A DNA stretch of 64,000 nt from Azospirillum picis (GTDB taxonomy: Bacteria; Pseudomonadota; Alphaproteobacteria; Azospirillales; Azospirillaceae). The notes below the pieces were generated by a model. The model was not told the DNA's origin. It saw only the letters and a program-made list of their open reading frames with translations, and made no database searches. The position numbers were made by a program, and so were the translations under genes. Positions 15,573 to 26,383 of this stretch are shown piece by piece (the stretch's first letter is position 1; every line of letters starts with the position of its first letter). Where the stretch lies: contig NZ_JAGINO010000011.1 in NCBI RefSeq assembly GCF_017876115.1, positions 62,001 to 126,000 of the forward strand, in the 5' to 3' direction.

Positions 15573-16532
15573 ATGTTGGATGCGACCGAGGGAGAGCAGC
15601 AGCACGGCCTCCCGCCGACTCCGGGAAGTCCTCCAACAAAGTTCCTGAAGGAGCATGCGTCCGACCTCCAGGCCGATTTCTGCCTCGTCACCGACACCAA
15701 CGCCTGGGACGTCGACACCCCGGCGATCACCACGCGGCTGCGCGGCCTGCTCTATCTGGAGGCGACGGTCACCGGCCCGAGCCACGACCTGCATTCCGGC
15801 CTGTTCGGCGGTGCGGTGCCCAACCCGATCAACGTGCTGACCGGCATCCTCGGCCAGATCCACGATGCCGACGGCCGCGTCCGCTTCGACGGCTTCTATG
15901 ACGGCGTGCGCGAGCTGCCGGCCGAGCTGTCCGCACAGATCCGCGGCCTGCCACTGGACGAGGCCGGGTTCCTGGCCTCGGTCGGCCTGAAGCATGGCCA
16001 TGGCGAGGTGGGCCGGACGCTGCTGGAGCGGATCTGGACGCGGCCGACCTGCGACATCGACGGCATCTGGGGTGGCTACACCGGCGAAGGCTCCAAGACG
16101 GTGATCCCGGCCAAGGCGTCGTGCAAGCTGAGCTGCCGCCTTGTTCCCGGACAGGACCCGCAGGCGATCGAGGCCGCGGTCCAGCGCTTCTTCGAGGAGC
16201 GCCTGCCGCCCGACTGCACCGTGAGCTTCCGCCGCTTCAGCTCCTTCCCCGACATCGAGGTGCCGGTCGACACGCCGTGGATGCAGGCGGTGCGCGCCGG
16301 CCTGAAGGACGCGACCGACCGGGACGGCGTGCTGATCGGCGGCGGCGGCTCGATCCCGATCGTCGGCTGGTTCCGCGAACATCTGGGACTGGACATGATC
16401 CTGGTCGGCTTCGGGCTCGACGACGACCGCATCCATTCGCCGAATGAGAAGTTCGAGCTGAAGTGCCTGCGCAACGGCATCCGTAGCCATGCGGCGATCC
16501 TGGGACGGCTGGCGCCGGGGCAGAGGGGCTGA
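15573..16532 (+). pseudogene. Truncated second copy of the M20 peptidase
   Basis: From 15639 to the stop at 16532 the DNA matches 10842-11735 without any insertion or deletion (offset 4797) and with few substitutions. The encoded protein differs at only a handful of residues (for example GEVGRTL for GEAGRTL, CDIDG for CDING, SFPDIEV for SSPGIEV). The first 169 residues, which hold His90, Asp92, Asp127 and the catalytic Glu161, are missing. They are replaced by an unrelated lead of about 22 codons (MLDATEGEQQHGLPP). The product cannot be an active peptidase. The frame is open, so it could still make an inactive dimerising partner. Confidence 0.9.
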
Positions 16533-16814
16533 TCTGGTTGGGGAGCTTTCATTTCCATCTGAAGATCTGCAAGGTAATCTCATAATTAAGGTAAGTTGCC
16601 TTGCAGCACATAAGCTAGTAGCTCCACTGCTCTCAAGCCGTGTAAGGGCGTGCAACTCACGGGCATTCTGCTCCGCCCCGCTGTGGACGGGGGATTGAAT
16701 TATGGATTGAGGAGCTTGGAAATACCCCCCCCGTGAGTTGCCGCTTCCGGTCACCGGTATGATAGCTGACATAGAAGATATTTGTCCGCAGAAGCATTTT
16801 GATGAGAATGATGG
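16533..16814. other. Intergenic boundary between duplication and defence cluster; 12-bp inverted repeat
   Basis: The left part resembles the sequence after the first M20 copy. It contains GCAACTCACGGG (16652-16663) and its exact complement CCCGTGAGTTGC (16730-16741), with a C8 run just inside the second arm. No gene was found. Confidence 0.6.
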
Positions 16815-17765
16815 CTACCCCAAGAAAACACTTGCCCTGTGATAGTCTAAGTAAGGAATTTGCTTGGGCGAAAAGGCAAGCGGTGGGGCTAAAGGCGTTC
16901 TTCTTAGCCCAAGCAGCATAAGTTCACTCTCTTTAATTTTTTCCGAAAAAATGACGGCGCCATCATTATCAAAGCTAATATACCCGCGGTCGAATAAAAG
17001 GTCGACATGAGGCGTCAGTAGAAGTCCGTTATTTCCATCGAGGCGTTCGAAAGAGCTTGAACATAACCTCCAAGGTTTTATGTGACTAGCGATAAGGAAT
17101 GATGGTGTCTTTACGGTCGTTATACGGCACATTGTCTCAATGGATGCCACATTCCTTCGAAATAATCCCTGTCCTCTGCGGGCCAAAATAGATTGGCATC
17201 TCTCTGTTTCCGACAGTGTCTGATCAGTCTCCAAAAAATATTGCATCTTATTTTCTTGCCCCGCGATAAAATCTCCATAGAGGTTTGCAGCCGGAAAATC
17301 TATTTCCGATGCCTTGCCAAAGCCAGCGCTTAATAGAACAAACTCAAACGCAGCTTCGCTGATTTCCGCCAAATATGCCTTTTGAGTTCCGAGTCCTATT
17401 TTATTGAAAGGAGAGTATTTTTCTGGAAGCAGCGGCTGCAATCCTAAAATAATGCTGCCAATCGGAGTTGCTTTTTCAGCTCTGAACCAAGAAACTGGCA
17501 AGAGCCATCCCTCCTGACTCCAGTTCTCACCAGTTCCACGAAATTCTGCCGGCTTCATTGCGGTAAACGAAAAATCAGAGACCTGACCGACACTAATTAT
17601 TCGTCCTTTAGCGTAGGATATAATTCGCTCCCCTGGAGCAGCAATTCTAAGGTTGTCATAGAATTGGCTGCGCCTGCCTCCGCGCTCCTTTTTAGGGGAC
17701 CACAGATATCCTCCCTCAATTTCTTGTCGATAGGTTTTGCTATGGTTCACCCACCAATACCGCAT
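16815..17765 (-). CDS. EVE-domain HNH endonuclease (modified-DNA restriction type)
   Basis: A 316-aa protein. The N-terminus (MRYWWVNHSKTYRQEIEGGYLWSPK, then ERIISYAKGRIISVGQVSDF) has the pattern of an EVE/PUA-like domain, which binds modified bases. The C-terminal part holds an HNH nuclease: RRGQGLFRRNV, SFLIASHIKPWR, then DGNNGLLLTPHVDLLFDRGYISFD. The last two give the His, Asn and His of the fold. Known relatives cut DNA containing modified cytosine. The ATG at 17765 is preferred to a TTG six bases earlier. It lies 11 bp after the Vsr gene on the same strand. The gene is AT-rich relative to the genome. Confidence 0.82.
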   Translation of the reverse strand: MRYWWVNHSKTYRQEIEGGYLWSPKKERGGRRSQFYDNLRIAAPGERIISYAKGRIISVGQVSDFSFTAMKPAEFRGTGENWSQEGWLLPVSWFRAEKATPIGSIILGLQPLLPEKYSPFNKIGLGTQKAYLAEISEAAFEFVLLSAGFGKASEIDFPAANLYGDFIAGQENKMQYFLETDQTLSETERCQSILARRGQGLFRRNVASIETMCRITTVKTPSFLIASHIKPWRLCSSSFERLDGNNGLLLTPHVDLLFDRGYISFDNDGAVIFSEKIKESELMLLGLRRTPLAPPLAFSPKQIPYLDYHRASVFLG

Positions 17766-17776
17766 AGTCAAAAACT

Positions 17777-18253
17777 CTATTTCCGAATAAGATTCAGGGG
17801 AAAATCCGTCTGCAAAGCGCGAGATAGGCTTTCTGAACCACGATAATAAATTATCGCGGGCGCTAAGCGTTCAACAATCTGCACATAATTTCGCGTTTCA
17901 CATTCCCAGATAACTATATGCTGCCAGCCAGATTCAATAAGATGACTTTGTGTCTCTGCATCACGCATTTGATTGCTTTGGATTTTTGCTTTCCAGAATT
18001 CACTGTTGGTTGAAGGTAGCTTAGCCTTCCGACAGCCTTTGTGACCGTGCCAGAAGCAGCCATGTACAAAAACGGCTATTCGGGCGCGCGAAAAGCTAAG
18101 GTCCGGTCGGCCCAGGACACCTCTTGGAGCTATGCGGTACCTCAGACCACAGCTATGAGCGACCTTCCGGACGCGCATTTCCGGTACAGTTCCTACTGTG
18201 CGGACCGACGCCATTAGCGCCGAGCGCTTTTCTCGTGAAAGTATGTCCACCAT
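17777..18253 (-). CDS. vsr: Vsr-type (very short patch repair) endonuclease
   Basis: A 158-aa Vsr endonuclease, which nicks T:G mismatches made by deamination of 5-methylcytosine or acts as a restriction nuclease in defence clusters. Family motifs: MVDILSREKRSALMASVRT opening, LRYRIAPRGVLGRPDLSFSRARIAVFVHGCFWHGHKGC (catalytic Asp and the zinc Cys/His cluster), and WEAKIQ-like FWKAKIQSNQMRDAETQSHLIESGW. The ATG at 18253 gives the normal start. An in-frame GTG six bases upstream is an alternative. It is divergent from the GHKL-receiver-methyltransferase operon and probably serves it. Confidence 0.93.
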   Translation of the reverse strand: MVDILSREKRSALMASVRTVGTVPEMRVRKVAHSCGLRYRIAPRGVLGRPDLSFSRARIAVFVHGCFWHGHKGCRKAKLPSTNSEFWKAKIQSNQMRDAETQSHLIESGWQHIVIWECETRNYVQIVERLAPAIIYYRGSESLSRALQTDFPLNLIRK

Positions 18254-18333
18254 ACGCACCGCGTTCAGAGAGTTTGCCTCGACCGTCCGACATGCTATAA
18301 CTCGGACGTATATATAGCAGGATTCAGAGCTTT
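18254..18333. promoter_or_regulatory. Short divergent promoter region of the defence cluster
   Basis: Eighty bp separate the two start codons. The region holds ATATATAG near 18311, a plausible -10 area for the plus operon, and AGGA about 12 nt before the GHKL ATG. Shared control of both arms is likely from the spacing alone. Confidence 0.4.
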
Positions 18334-21330
18334 ATGGCCAAATTTTGGGTGAGAGCACGAGCTGTTGATATGCTTGGACGCCAGCAGATTGCTGGCATTC
18401 CGACAGCCTTGCATGAACTTTTCAAGAACGCTCACGATGCTTATGCCCGTCGTGTTGAGGTAGACTACTTTCGGGCTGACAGGCAGCTGATTCTGCGGGA
18501 TGACGGCGATGGCATGAGTAGGCTCGACTTTGAGCAAAAATGGTTGACTCTAGGAACTGATAGTAAGGTTAACGCAAACCGAATTGATGAAGCCTCTCTG
18601 ACGGTGGGGCCTCGTGGCCTTAAAATACGAAAAATACTTGGGGAAAAGGGGATTGGCCGGTTGGCTGTCGCCGCCATAGGACCGTTGGTTTTGGTGCTGA
18701 CACGGTGCGATCCGAAGGCGTCTCAACTTGATGAGATTACTGTAGCCCTAGTTCACTGGGGTTTATTCGAGATTCCGGGTATAGACCTAGGTGAAATCGA
18801 TATTCCCATCGTCTCTTTGCCTGGCGGTACCCTTCCTGGACGCGGTGTCATTGAGAGTTTGGTGGCGAAGGTAGCTGTTAGTATCAACAAACTTGTTCCA
18901 ACTCAGTATCAGAGAGCTCTCACAGACGCGCTGCAGGCTATGAGCGAAGTGGATCCTGTCAGTATGGCGGATTGGCTCGCTGCTGCGGCTACTCGTGACG
19001 GCCGCTCTGATCTAAGCTTGCGACGAAATGGGCACGGTACTCATTTCGTAATTGTCCCGGTCGACCCGATTCTCAATGCTGACATTGACGTGACCGGCTA
19101 TGCTGGGTCATCACCTTTTCAGCGATTGCTCCTGGGATTCGGCAATACATTGGCAGAAGACAACGTTGAGTTCTCTGCGGAATTTCGAGATCACCGTGAA
19201 GACGGAGTAGTTGAAGAGTTAATCGGTAAGAAGAGTTTTTTTAGTTTGGAGGAGTTCGAATCTGTAGATCATCATTTTGAAGGTCGATTCGATGAGTTTG
19301 GCAATTTCACCGGCACTATTCAGCTCTATAGAGGGGAAAAGCAGCACTACGCACTGAGCTGGCCCCAATCCGGGGGGCGTGAGACGGACTGTGGACCTTT
19401 CCGCCTGAGACTCGGCTATCTCATGGGGCTAGCTGATGAGAGCCGTTTACCACGGGACGAACATGGCGTGATGTTCGCAAAGCTGCAACGTTTTGGCGGG
19501 CTTTATATATATCGTGACGGCATTCGCGTGTTACCATACGGGAATTCTGACTATGACTTTCTAAACATTGAGCAAAGAAGAACGCTTAAGGCGACAGATT
19601 GGTTCTTTTCCTACCGGCGAATGCTTGGCTGGATTGATATCACACATGGCGAAAATAGTGCATTGGTTGAGAAGGCAGGGCGTGAGGGCTTTCGTGAAAA
19701 CAAGGCTTACCGTCAGTTTCGTGACATTCTAGAAAACTTCTTTAAGCAACTCGCTATAGATTACTTCAGGCCCACATCAGATTTAGGTGAAGATTTTCGT
19801 CTGGAGCGCCAAAGGCGTGTTGAGGATGCAGATCGTCTTAAGCAGCGAGAAGCCTCAAGTCGTGAGAGGAAGAAAAAATTTGCTATTATATTAGGCAGGC
19901 AGCTCGACGCAATTGAGCGTGGCGAGCCTGCGGATAAAGTTAATAGATTGAAGTTAGAGTTTGATGAACGGTTGAGTTTTTTAGATTCTATCGAGCCTGA
20001 TATTGCGGCTACTCGCTTACTTGATATTGAGGCTGAGTTTCTTGGTAAGCTGCAAGCACTCGAAAGCGGCATGGCTCTGGTGCGGCCACGCGGCATCGCG
20101 TTAGCTCGCTCTATGGAAGCTGCTTGGAAAGCTTATGATCAGGCAATGATCAATATTCGTGCCACGTTATTCGAGCCTGTACGGATCCATTTGGTTCAGA
20201 CCGCTGCAAATTTCCGAACCGCTCGAGGGTTTGGGGTTGAACGACAAAAGCAGGCTAGGGCAACATTAGAACGAGAAAAGGCAGAGTCTTTAAGCGAAGT
20301 GAGGCGCCTGAGGCGCGAAGCAGAACAGGCTATGATGCGTGTTGAGCAGGCGGTGCGTGAAGTAATGCGTGATGAGGTTAATAAATTTCAGAGGTATACT
20401 GAGGAAATACTTATTGATCTTGGGAGAATGAATCTTGATCGACTTGATGACATTGAGGCTTACAGTCGGCAACGTGATCTGGAGCAAGCCATTGCTAACC
20501 GTCTTAACCAGGGACGAGTTTTACTCGAAGGCATGAGGGACCAGCTTACCGGTGTTGCCTCGGCGATTGTTGAGCGCAATGATCTGGAAGAAACCGCCGC
20601 CGCTCTTGAGCGTCGTGCTATCGAGTTGCAAGACCGCCTTGACCTGTATACTGATTTGGCTCAGGCGGGTTCGGCAATTGGCATTGTCGGCCATGAGTTT
20701 TCTAATGTTGCAGATGGCCTGCGGAATAGTGTCCGCCGTCTCAAACCATGGTCGGACGGCACTCCAGCATTAAAGGTTATCTATGACGATCTAGTATCTT
20801 ATTTCGATGAGCTGGATAATTATCTTGGTCTTTTCGCCCCGTTGAGCCGACGCCGATATAGGAAAAAAGCATCTGTGAAAGGGGCCTTTATTGAAAAATA
20901 CCTGTTGGAAGCACTGGCTTCAAGAATGCACGAATCTCACATAAACTTAGAGGTGACCGACAGTTTCCGTACAAAATCGTTAGAGGGATTTTTATCTACA
21001 ATTCTGGGCGCCTCTCTGAACATAGTGGATAATGCTCTTTATTGGGCAACCTTGAGCAATGATGATGATAGGCGGATAATTTTGGATGCGGATGAAGTAG
21101 GGTGGCTATTCTCAAACAATGGACCAGGAATTCCTTTAAGAATGGCTGAACGCATCTTTGATTTCGGTGTAAGCACAAAACCTGGTGGAAGAGGTATGGG
21201 GTTGGCTATATCCCGCGATGCCTTGCAAAAAATAGGATGTGATCTGGAGCTTCTAAATCCGGGGGCACAGAACCATCCGATCTTCCGTATTGCGCCTAAC
21301 GCCAATATGACTGAGGAAAATGTAAAATGA
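18334..21330 (+). CDS. Double-GHKL protein: MutL/MORC-like ATPase plus histidine-kinase-like module
   Basis: A 998-aa protein. The N-terminal GHKL ATPase (residues 1-120) has the N-box ELFKNAHDA (28-36), DDGDGM (56-61) and GEKGIGRLA (103-111), as in the MutL/Hsp90/MORC-like ATPases of restriction-type clusters. A long charged region (about 480-740) with many Arg/Lys/Glu heptads looks coiled-coil. The C-terminus resembles a histidine kinase: IVGHEFSN with His787, NIVDNALYWA (N896-A901), FSNNGPGIP (N928-P934) and FGVSTKPGGRGMGLAISRD. The first residue of the G1 box is Asn928, where Asp is normal. The stop overlaps the next gene as ATGA. I recall comparative-genomic reports of MutL-like ATPases in modification clusters, not checked here. 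Confidence 0.85.
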   Translation: MAKFWVRARAVDMLGRQQIAGIPTALHELFKNAHDAYARRVEVDYFRADRQLILRDDGDGMSRLDFEQKWLTLGTDSKVNANRIDEASLTVGPRGLKIRKILGEKGIGRLAVAAIGPLVLVLTRCDPKASQLDEITVALVHWGLFEIPGIDLGEIDIPIVSLPGGTLPGRGVIESLVAKVAVSINKLVPTQYQRALTDALQAMSEVDPVSMADWLAAAATRDGRSDLSLRRNGHGTHFVIVPVDPILNADIDVTGYAGSSPFQRLLLGFGNTLAEDNVEFSAEFRDHREDGVVEELIGKKSFFSLEEFESVDHHFEGRFDEFGNFTGTIQLYRGEKQHYALSWPQSGGRETDCGPFRLRLGYLMGLADESRLPRDEHGVMFAKLQRFGGLYIYRDGIRVLPYGNSDYDFLNIEQRRTLKATDWFFSYRRMLGWIDITHGENSALVEKAGREGFRENKAYRQFRDILENFFKQLAIDYFRPTSDLGEDFRLERQRRVEDADRLKQREASSRERKKKFAIILGRQLDAIERGEPADKVNRLKLEFDERLSFLDSIEPDIAATRLLDIEAEFLGKLQALESGMALVRPRGIALARSMEAAWKAYDQAMINIRATLFEPVRIHLVQTAANFRTARGFGVERQKQARATLEREKAESLSEVRRLRREAEQAMMRVEQAVREVMRDEVNKFQRYTEEILIDLGRMNLDRLDDIEAYSRQRDLEQAIANRLNQGRVLLEGMRDQLTGVASAIVERNDLEETAAALERRAIELQDRLDLYTDLAQAGSAIGIVGHEFSNVADGLRNSVRRLKPWSDGTPALKVIYDDLVSYFDELDNYLGLFAPLSRRRYRKKASVKGAFIEKYLLEALASRMHESHINLEVTDSFRTKSLEGFLSTILGASLNIVDNALYWATLSNDDDRRIILDADEVGWLFSNNGPGIPLRMAERIFDFGVSTKPGGRGMGLAISRDALQKIGCDLELLNPGAQNHPIFRIAPNANMTEENVK

Positions 21331-23069
21331 CCCGCACATTTAAGTCGTTACAGGAACTGCGCCGGGATGCAGTTGAAGCTTTTGTGCGTACCGCCATTTT
21401 GATTGATAACGAACCGCTAACCGAACAGAGTTCAGACATAGTTGAAGGATCCTCTCGGACAGCGCATTCAGCTGCCTATCGGTCTGGAGGATCAGCCAGA
21501 TTGGAGACTCCTGCAGAGGGTGGTACCACCTATGTTGAAGCAAGACGCCCTATCACAACGTATCCTCATCAACTCAATGTGAAGCCTGTAACGAATGCTT
21601 TTGCCGGTCGTAGAATAACCTGCGGGTTTTATTTTCCTTCTGATAGTGACACAGATATTGTCGAAACTGCGTTTTCTGCTGCTAAACACGTTGATGTTAC
21701 GATCTTAGATTGGCAGTTGCGTGTAGGCGATACCACACCTGCGAAGGAGTTGATTGTCCGACTGTTAAACGATGACCAAAATGCTGGCGGGCGACTGCGC
21801 CTTATAGTTGTATATACTGGCGAAAGGCCACTGAATGAACAGTGTGAAAATTTAAATAAGCATCTTATTGCTCACGGATTCAGCAAATTTAGAACTATAG
21901 ATGATGAGCGCAGTCTGTGCGGCAATAATATCATGATCACATTTGCCAACAAACCTGCCAAGGGCCCGAAGGTTGAGCAAGTCGGTCCTGCCGCTCGCCC
22001 TATAGCTTGGGATGATCTTCCTCAGTTCGTATTAGATCAGTTTAGCATTCTAACACAGGGAATTCTTCAGGCTTTTTCTTTAAAGAGCATTGGCGCTGTT
22101 CGCGATGACACACACCACCTACTCTCGGTTTTTTCCGAAGATCTTGATGGGGCCTATCTTGCCCAGCGTGCTGGTATCGGCTCTCCAACTGATGCCGAAG
22201 AAATGATGGTGTGGTTACTTGCTTCGGAGTTTGTTACCTCTATTACTGATCGCGAGATAGGAAGAGAAGTTCTTGGGGCGGAGTCTTGCATACACGCAAT
22301 TAAACCGCGAACAATTCCTGAGCAGGTAGTGGTTAAGGAATACAGTGAGGAGGACAGCTACAAGAATATTGTGCATAAGCCTAACGGAAAACCCAAATAT
22401 ATACAAGCTGACGGGGCATCACTTCAGCGTTTGACCCAAGTTGGATTGAACAGCGGCGTATTAAATCTAAAATCGGTTAACATAAAAAAGCTGAAAAGGC
22501 AATTTTTTGAAAATGATGTGGTGGCTGATTCGGCGTTGGTTAAGTTTGCGAGATTGACGTCATTCACTCGGGAGTCCGATGGAGTACGCAAATCCGGTAA
22601 AGATCCGATTATTTTGACCGGAGGCGTTATTGTGCGGAAAGAAACCAAGGGCGTGGATAACTCTATTACGGAAACATATCTCCTTTGTATGCAACCAGGG
22701 TGTGACGCGGTCCGATTGTCCAACCCGACGGCCTTTCCGTTCTGCAAAATGACAGTGAACAATAACTGCTTTGATCTTGTTGTTCATGTAAATGAAAATA
22801 ACATTTTTCTTCTGGTTGATCGGCGTCCAAAAAATATGAGTCTTATTGAGTTTGAGGTTGACACAACTGCGATGGTCGTAAAAACGGAGATGAATGGTGG
22901 GAAGCGAGGATTTTGGACCAAGGAGCGCAAGGAGTTTTGGGAATTTGTAGCTGAGTTGCGCCCCTTGGAGGCGCAAAACTTTACCACCCAGCTTGTTGGG
23001 CAGTTTAATCGTGTAGCCTTAAATGGTTCCGAGTGGTTGCGATTGAGCGGTAAAAATGATGAGCGCTAA
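21327..23069 (+). CDS. Receiver-domain protein of the defence cluster
   Basis: A 580-aa protein. The N-terminal about 215 residues look like a divergent response-regulator receiver. AILIDNEP has Asp27 and Glu29 at the end of strand 1. VTILDWQL has Asp128 as the phosphoacceptor candidate, LRLIVVYTGE has Thr164, and TFANKPAKG has Lys209-Pro210. About 70 extra residues sit between strand 1 and strand 3. The remaining 360 residues match no family I recognise and contain no obvious nuclease motif. It overlaps the double-GHKL gene by 4 nt, so a His787-to-Asp128 phosphotransfer is a reasonable hypothesis. The DNA is AT-rich. Confidence 0.72.
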   Translation: MTRTFKSLQELRRDAVEAFVRTAILIDNEPLTEQSSDIVEGSSRTAHSAAYRSGGSARLETPAEGGTTYVEARRPITTYPHQLNVKPVTNAFAGRRITCGFYFPSDSDTDIVETAFSAAKHVDVTILDWQLRVGDTTPAKELIVRLLNDDQNAGGRLRLIVVYTGERPLNEQCENLNKHLIAHGFSKFRTIDDERSLCGNNIMITFANKPAKGPKVEQVGPAARPIAWDDLPQFVLDQFSILTQGILQAFSLKSIGAVRDDTHHLLSVFSEDLDGAYLAQRAGIGSPTDAEEMMVWLLASEFVTSITDREIGREVLGAESCIHAIKPRTIPEQVVVKEYSEEDSYKNIVHKPNGKPKYIQADGASLQRLTQVGLNSGVLNLKSVNIKKLKRQFFENDVVADSALVKFARLTSFTRESDGVRKSGKDPIILTGGVIVRKETKGVDNSITETYLLCMQPGCDAVRLSNPTAFPFCKMTVNNNCFDLVVHVNENNIFLLVDRRPKNMSLIEFEVDTTAMVVKTEMNGGKRGFWTKERKEFWEFVAELRPLEAQNFTTQLVGQFNRVALNGSEWLRLSGKNDER

Positions 23070-24147
23070 CTTCTTGAAATCGAGGACAAGAGCTTTAACT
23101 GGCGGAGACTCGCTGAACAGGCCTATTGCTATTGATCTTTTCTGTGGCTCTGGAGCGGTCACCACGGCGATGAAGGAAGATGGATATCGTGTTGTCGCTG
23201 CAGTCGATATGAACCGAATCTGTGGCGTTACTTATAGAAAGAATCATCCAGAGGTTCTATTTAGGAAAAAAGACATTCGCTCTCTTCAGCCGTCGGAGCT
23301 TTTAGTTGCAATCCCTAAGGGTAAGAAGTTGAAGTTGATGGCTGTTTGTGCTCCCTGTCAACCTTTTAGCTCACAAAACCGTAGGCGAGGAGCCTCGGAT
23401 ACACGGGCCCCTTTGATTCTCGAATCTGTCCGTTTAGCAAGGGCACTGAAGCCGCAGCTCATCATTTATGAGAATGTGCCAGGAATTGTCGCCAGCGCCA
23501 TATTTCAGCGGCTTAAACGCTCTCTTGCCTCGGCAGGATATATCTTAGGAAATCCACAGCGAGTTGATGCTGCAGATTTCGGTGTGCCTCAGCGGCGTGT
23601 CCGATGCATTGTGGCAGCTATACGTGCGCCAGGTAGAATTAAAGACTTTGTGGTACCGGCGCAAGGTGCTGAACGCGTAACTGTACGTGATGCTTTGGCA
23701 GATTTGCGACCTCTTTCGTCGGGAGAAAGAGATCCTCACGATCTTTTGCACACTAGTCGTGCCCACCATGAGATCACGCTCAGGCGATTGGCTGCTATCC
23801 CGCAGGACGGCGGCAGTCGTGACAGCTTGCCACCTGAGCTGCAGCTTGAATGTCATCGAAATCGAAATAAAGGGGATTTTTGTGATGTTTATGGGCGCAT
23901 GCGGTGGGATAGTGTTGCTCCGACATTGACTACTGGATGCACCGATGTGACTAGGGGACGTTACGCACATCCTCGTGATGATCGTGCAATTACGTTACGT
24001 GAAGCCGCGCGCCTGCAAACTTTTCCAGACTGGTACCAATTTGCGGGCAATCGTTCGGAAATCGCTGAACAGATAGGTAATGCTGTTCCTGTAGAGATGT
24101 TTCGTCGTTTGGTAGCGATATTGAGGAAATCCTACCCAGAATTGTAG
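23056..24147 (+). CDS. DNA (cytosine-5-)-methyltransferase
   Basis: A 363-aa C5-methyltransferase that transfers a methyl group from SAM to cytosine. Conserved motifs in order: IAIDLFCGSGAVTTAM (I), VCAPCQPFSSQNRR (IV, catalytic Cys), IIYENVPGI (VI), DFGVPQRRVRCIVAA (VIII), TLTTGC (target-recognition end) and EQIGNAVPVEMF (X). The start overlaps the end of the receiver gene by 14 nt (ATG 23056; a second ATG at 23059 is possible). Together with the Vsr nuclease and the GHKL protein it forms a modification-linked defence cluster. Recognition sequence is not deducible. Confidence 0.95.
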   Translation: MMSANFLKSRTRALTGGDSLNRPIAIDLFCGSGAVTTAMKEDGYRVVAAVDMNRICGVTYRKNHPEVLFRKKDIRSLQPSELLVAIPKGKKLKLMAVCAPCQPFSSQNRRRGASDTRAPLILESVRLARALKPQLIIYENVPGIVASAIFQRLKRSLASAGYILGNPQRVDAADFGVPQRRVRCIVAAIRAPGRIKDFVVPAQGAERVTVRDALADLRPLSSGERDPHDLLHTSRAHHEITLRRLAAIPQDGGSRDSLPPELQLECHRNRNKGDFCDVYGRMRWDSVAPTLTTGCTDVTRGRYAHPRDDRAITLREAARLQTFPDWYQFAGNRSEIAEQIGNAVPVEMFRRLVAILRKSYPEL

Positions 24148-24270
24148 AATGCAGGATGGAAATCAGTATTTTGTTCGGTTGGCGCTGACAGAATATTAGT
24201 GAGAGTACTCTTCATGTGATGTTTATGAGGCGCTGCCAGTGAAGGCTGGTGCTATGTAGTCAGCGGCAAG

Positions 24271-25203
<933 letters not shown>

Positions 25204-25257
25204 TTATTCTCGACCGGCGATTACGCATTTGACCTCATGGCTAGGCGATGGGGATGA

Positions 25258-26352
<1,095 letters not shown>

Positions 26353-26383
26353 CGGCGCGGCGGCGGACGGAGCGGACGCGGTC

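Noticed and set aside
16815-24147. Classification as BREX, DISARM or a standard type I/III restriction system
   Set aside because: No helicase, PglX/PglZ, DrmA/B or HsdR/S/M type subunit is present; only a C5-methyltransferase, nucleases, GHKL and receiver proteins are seen.
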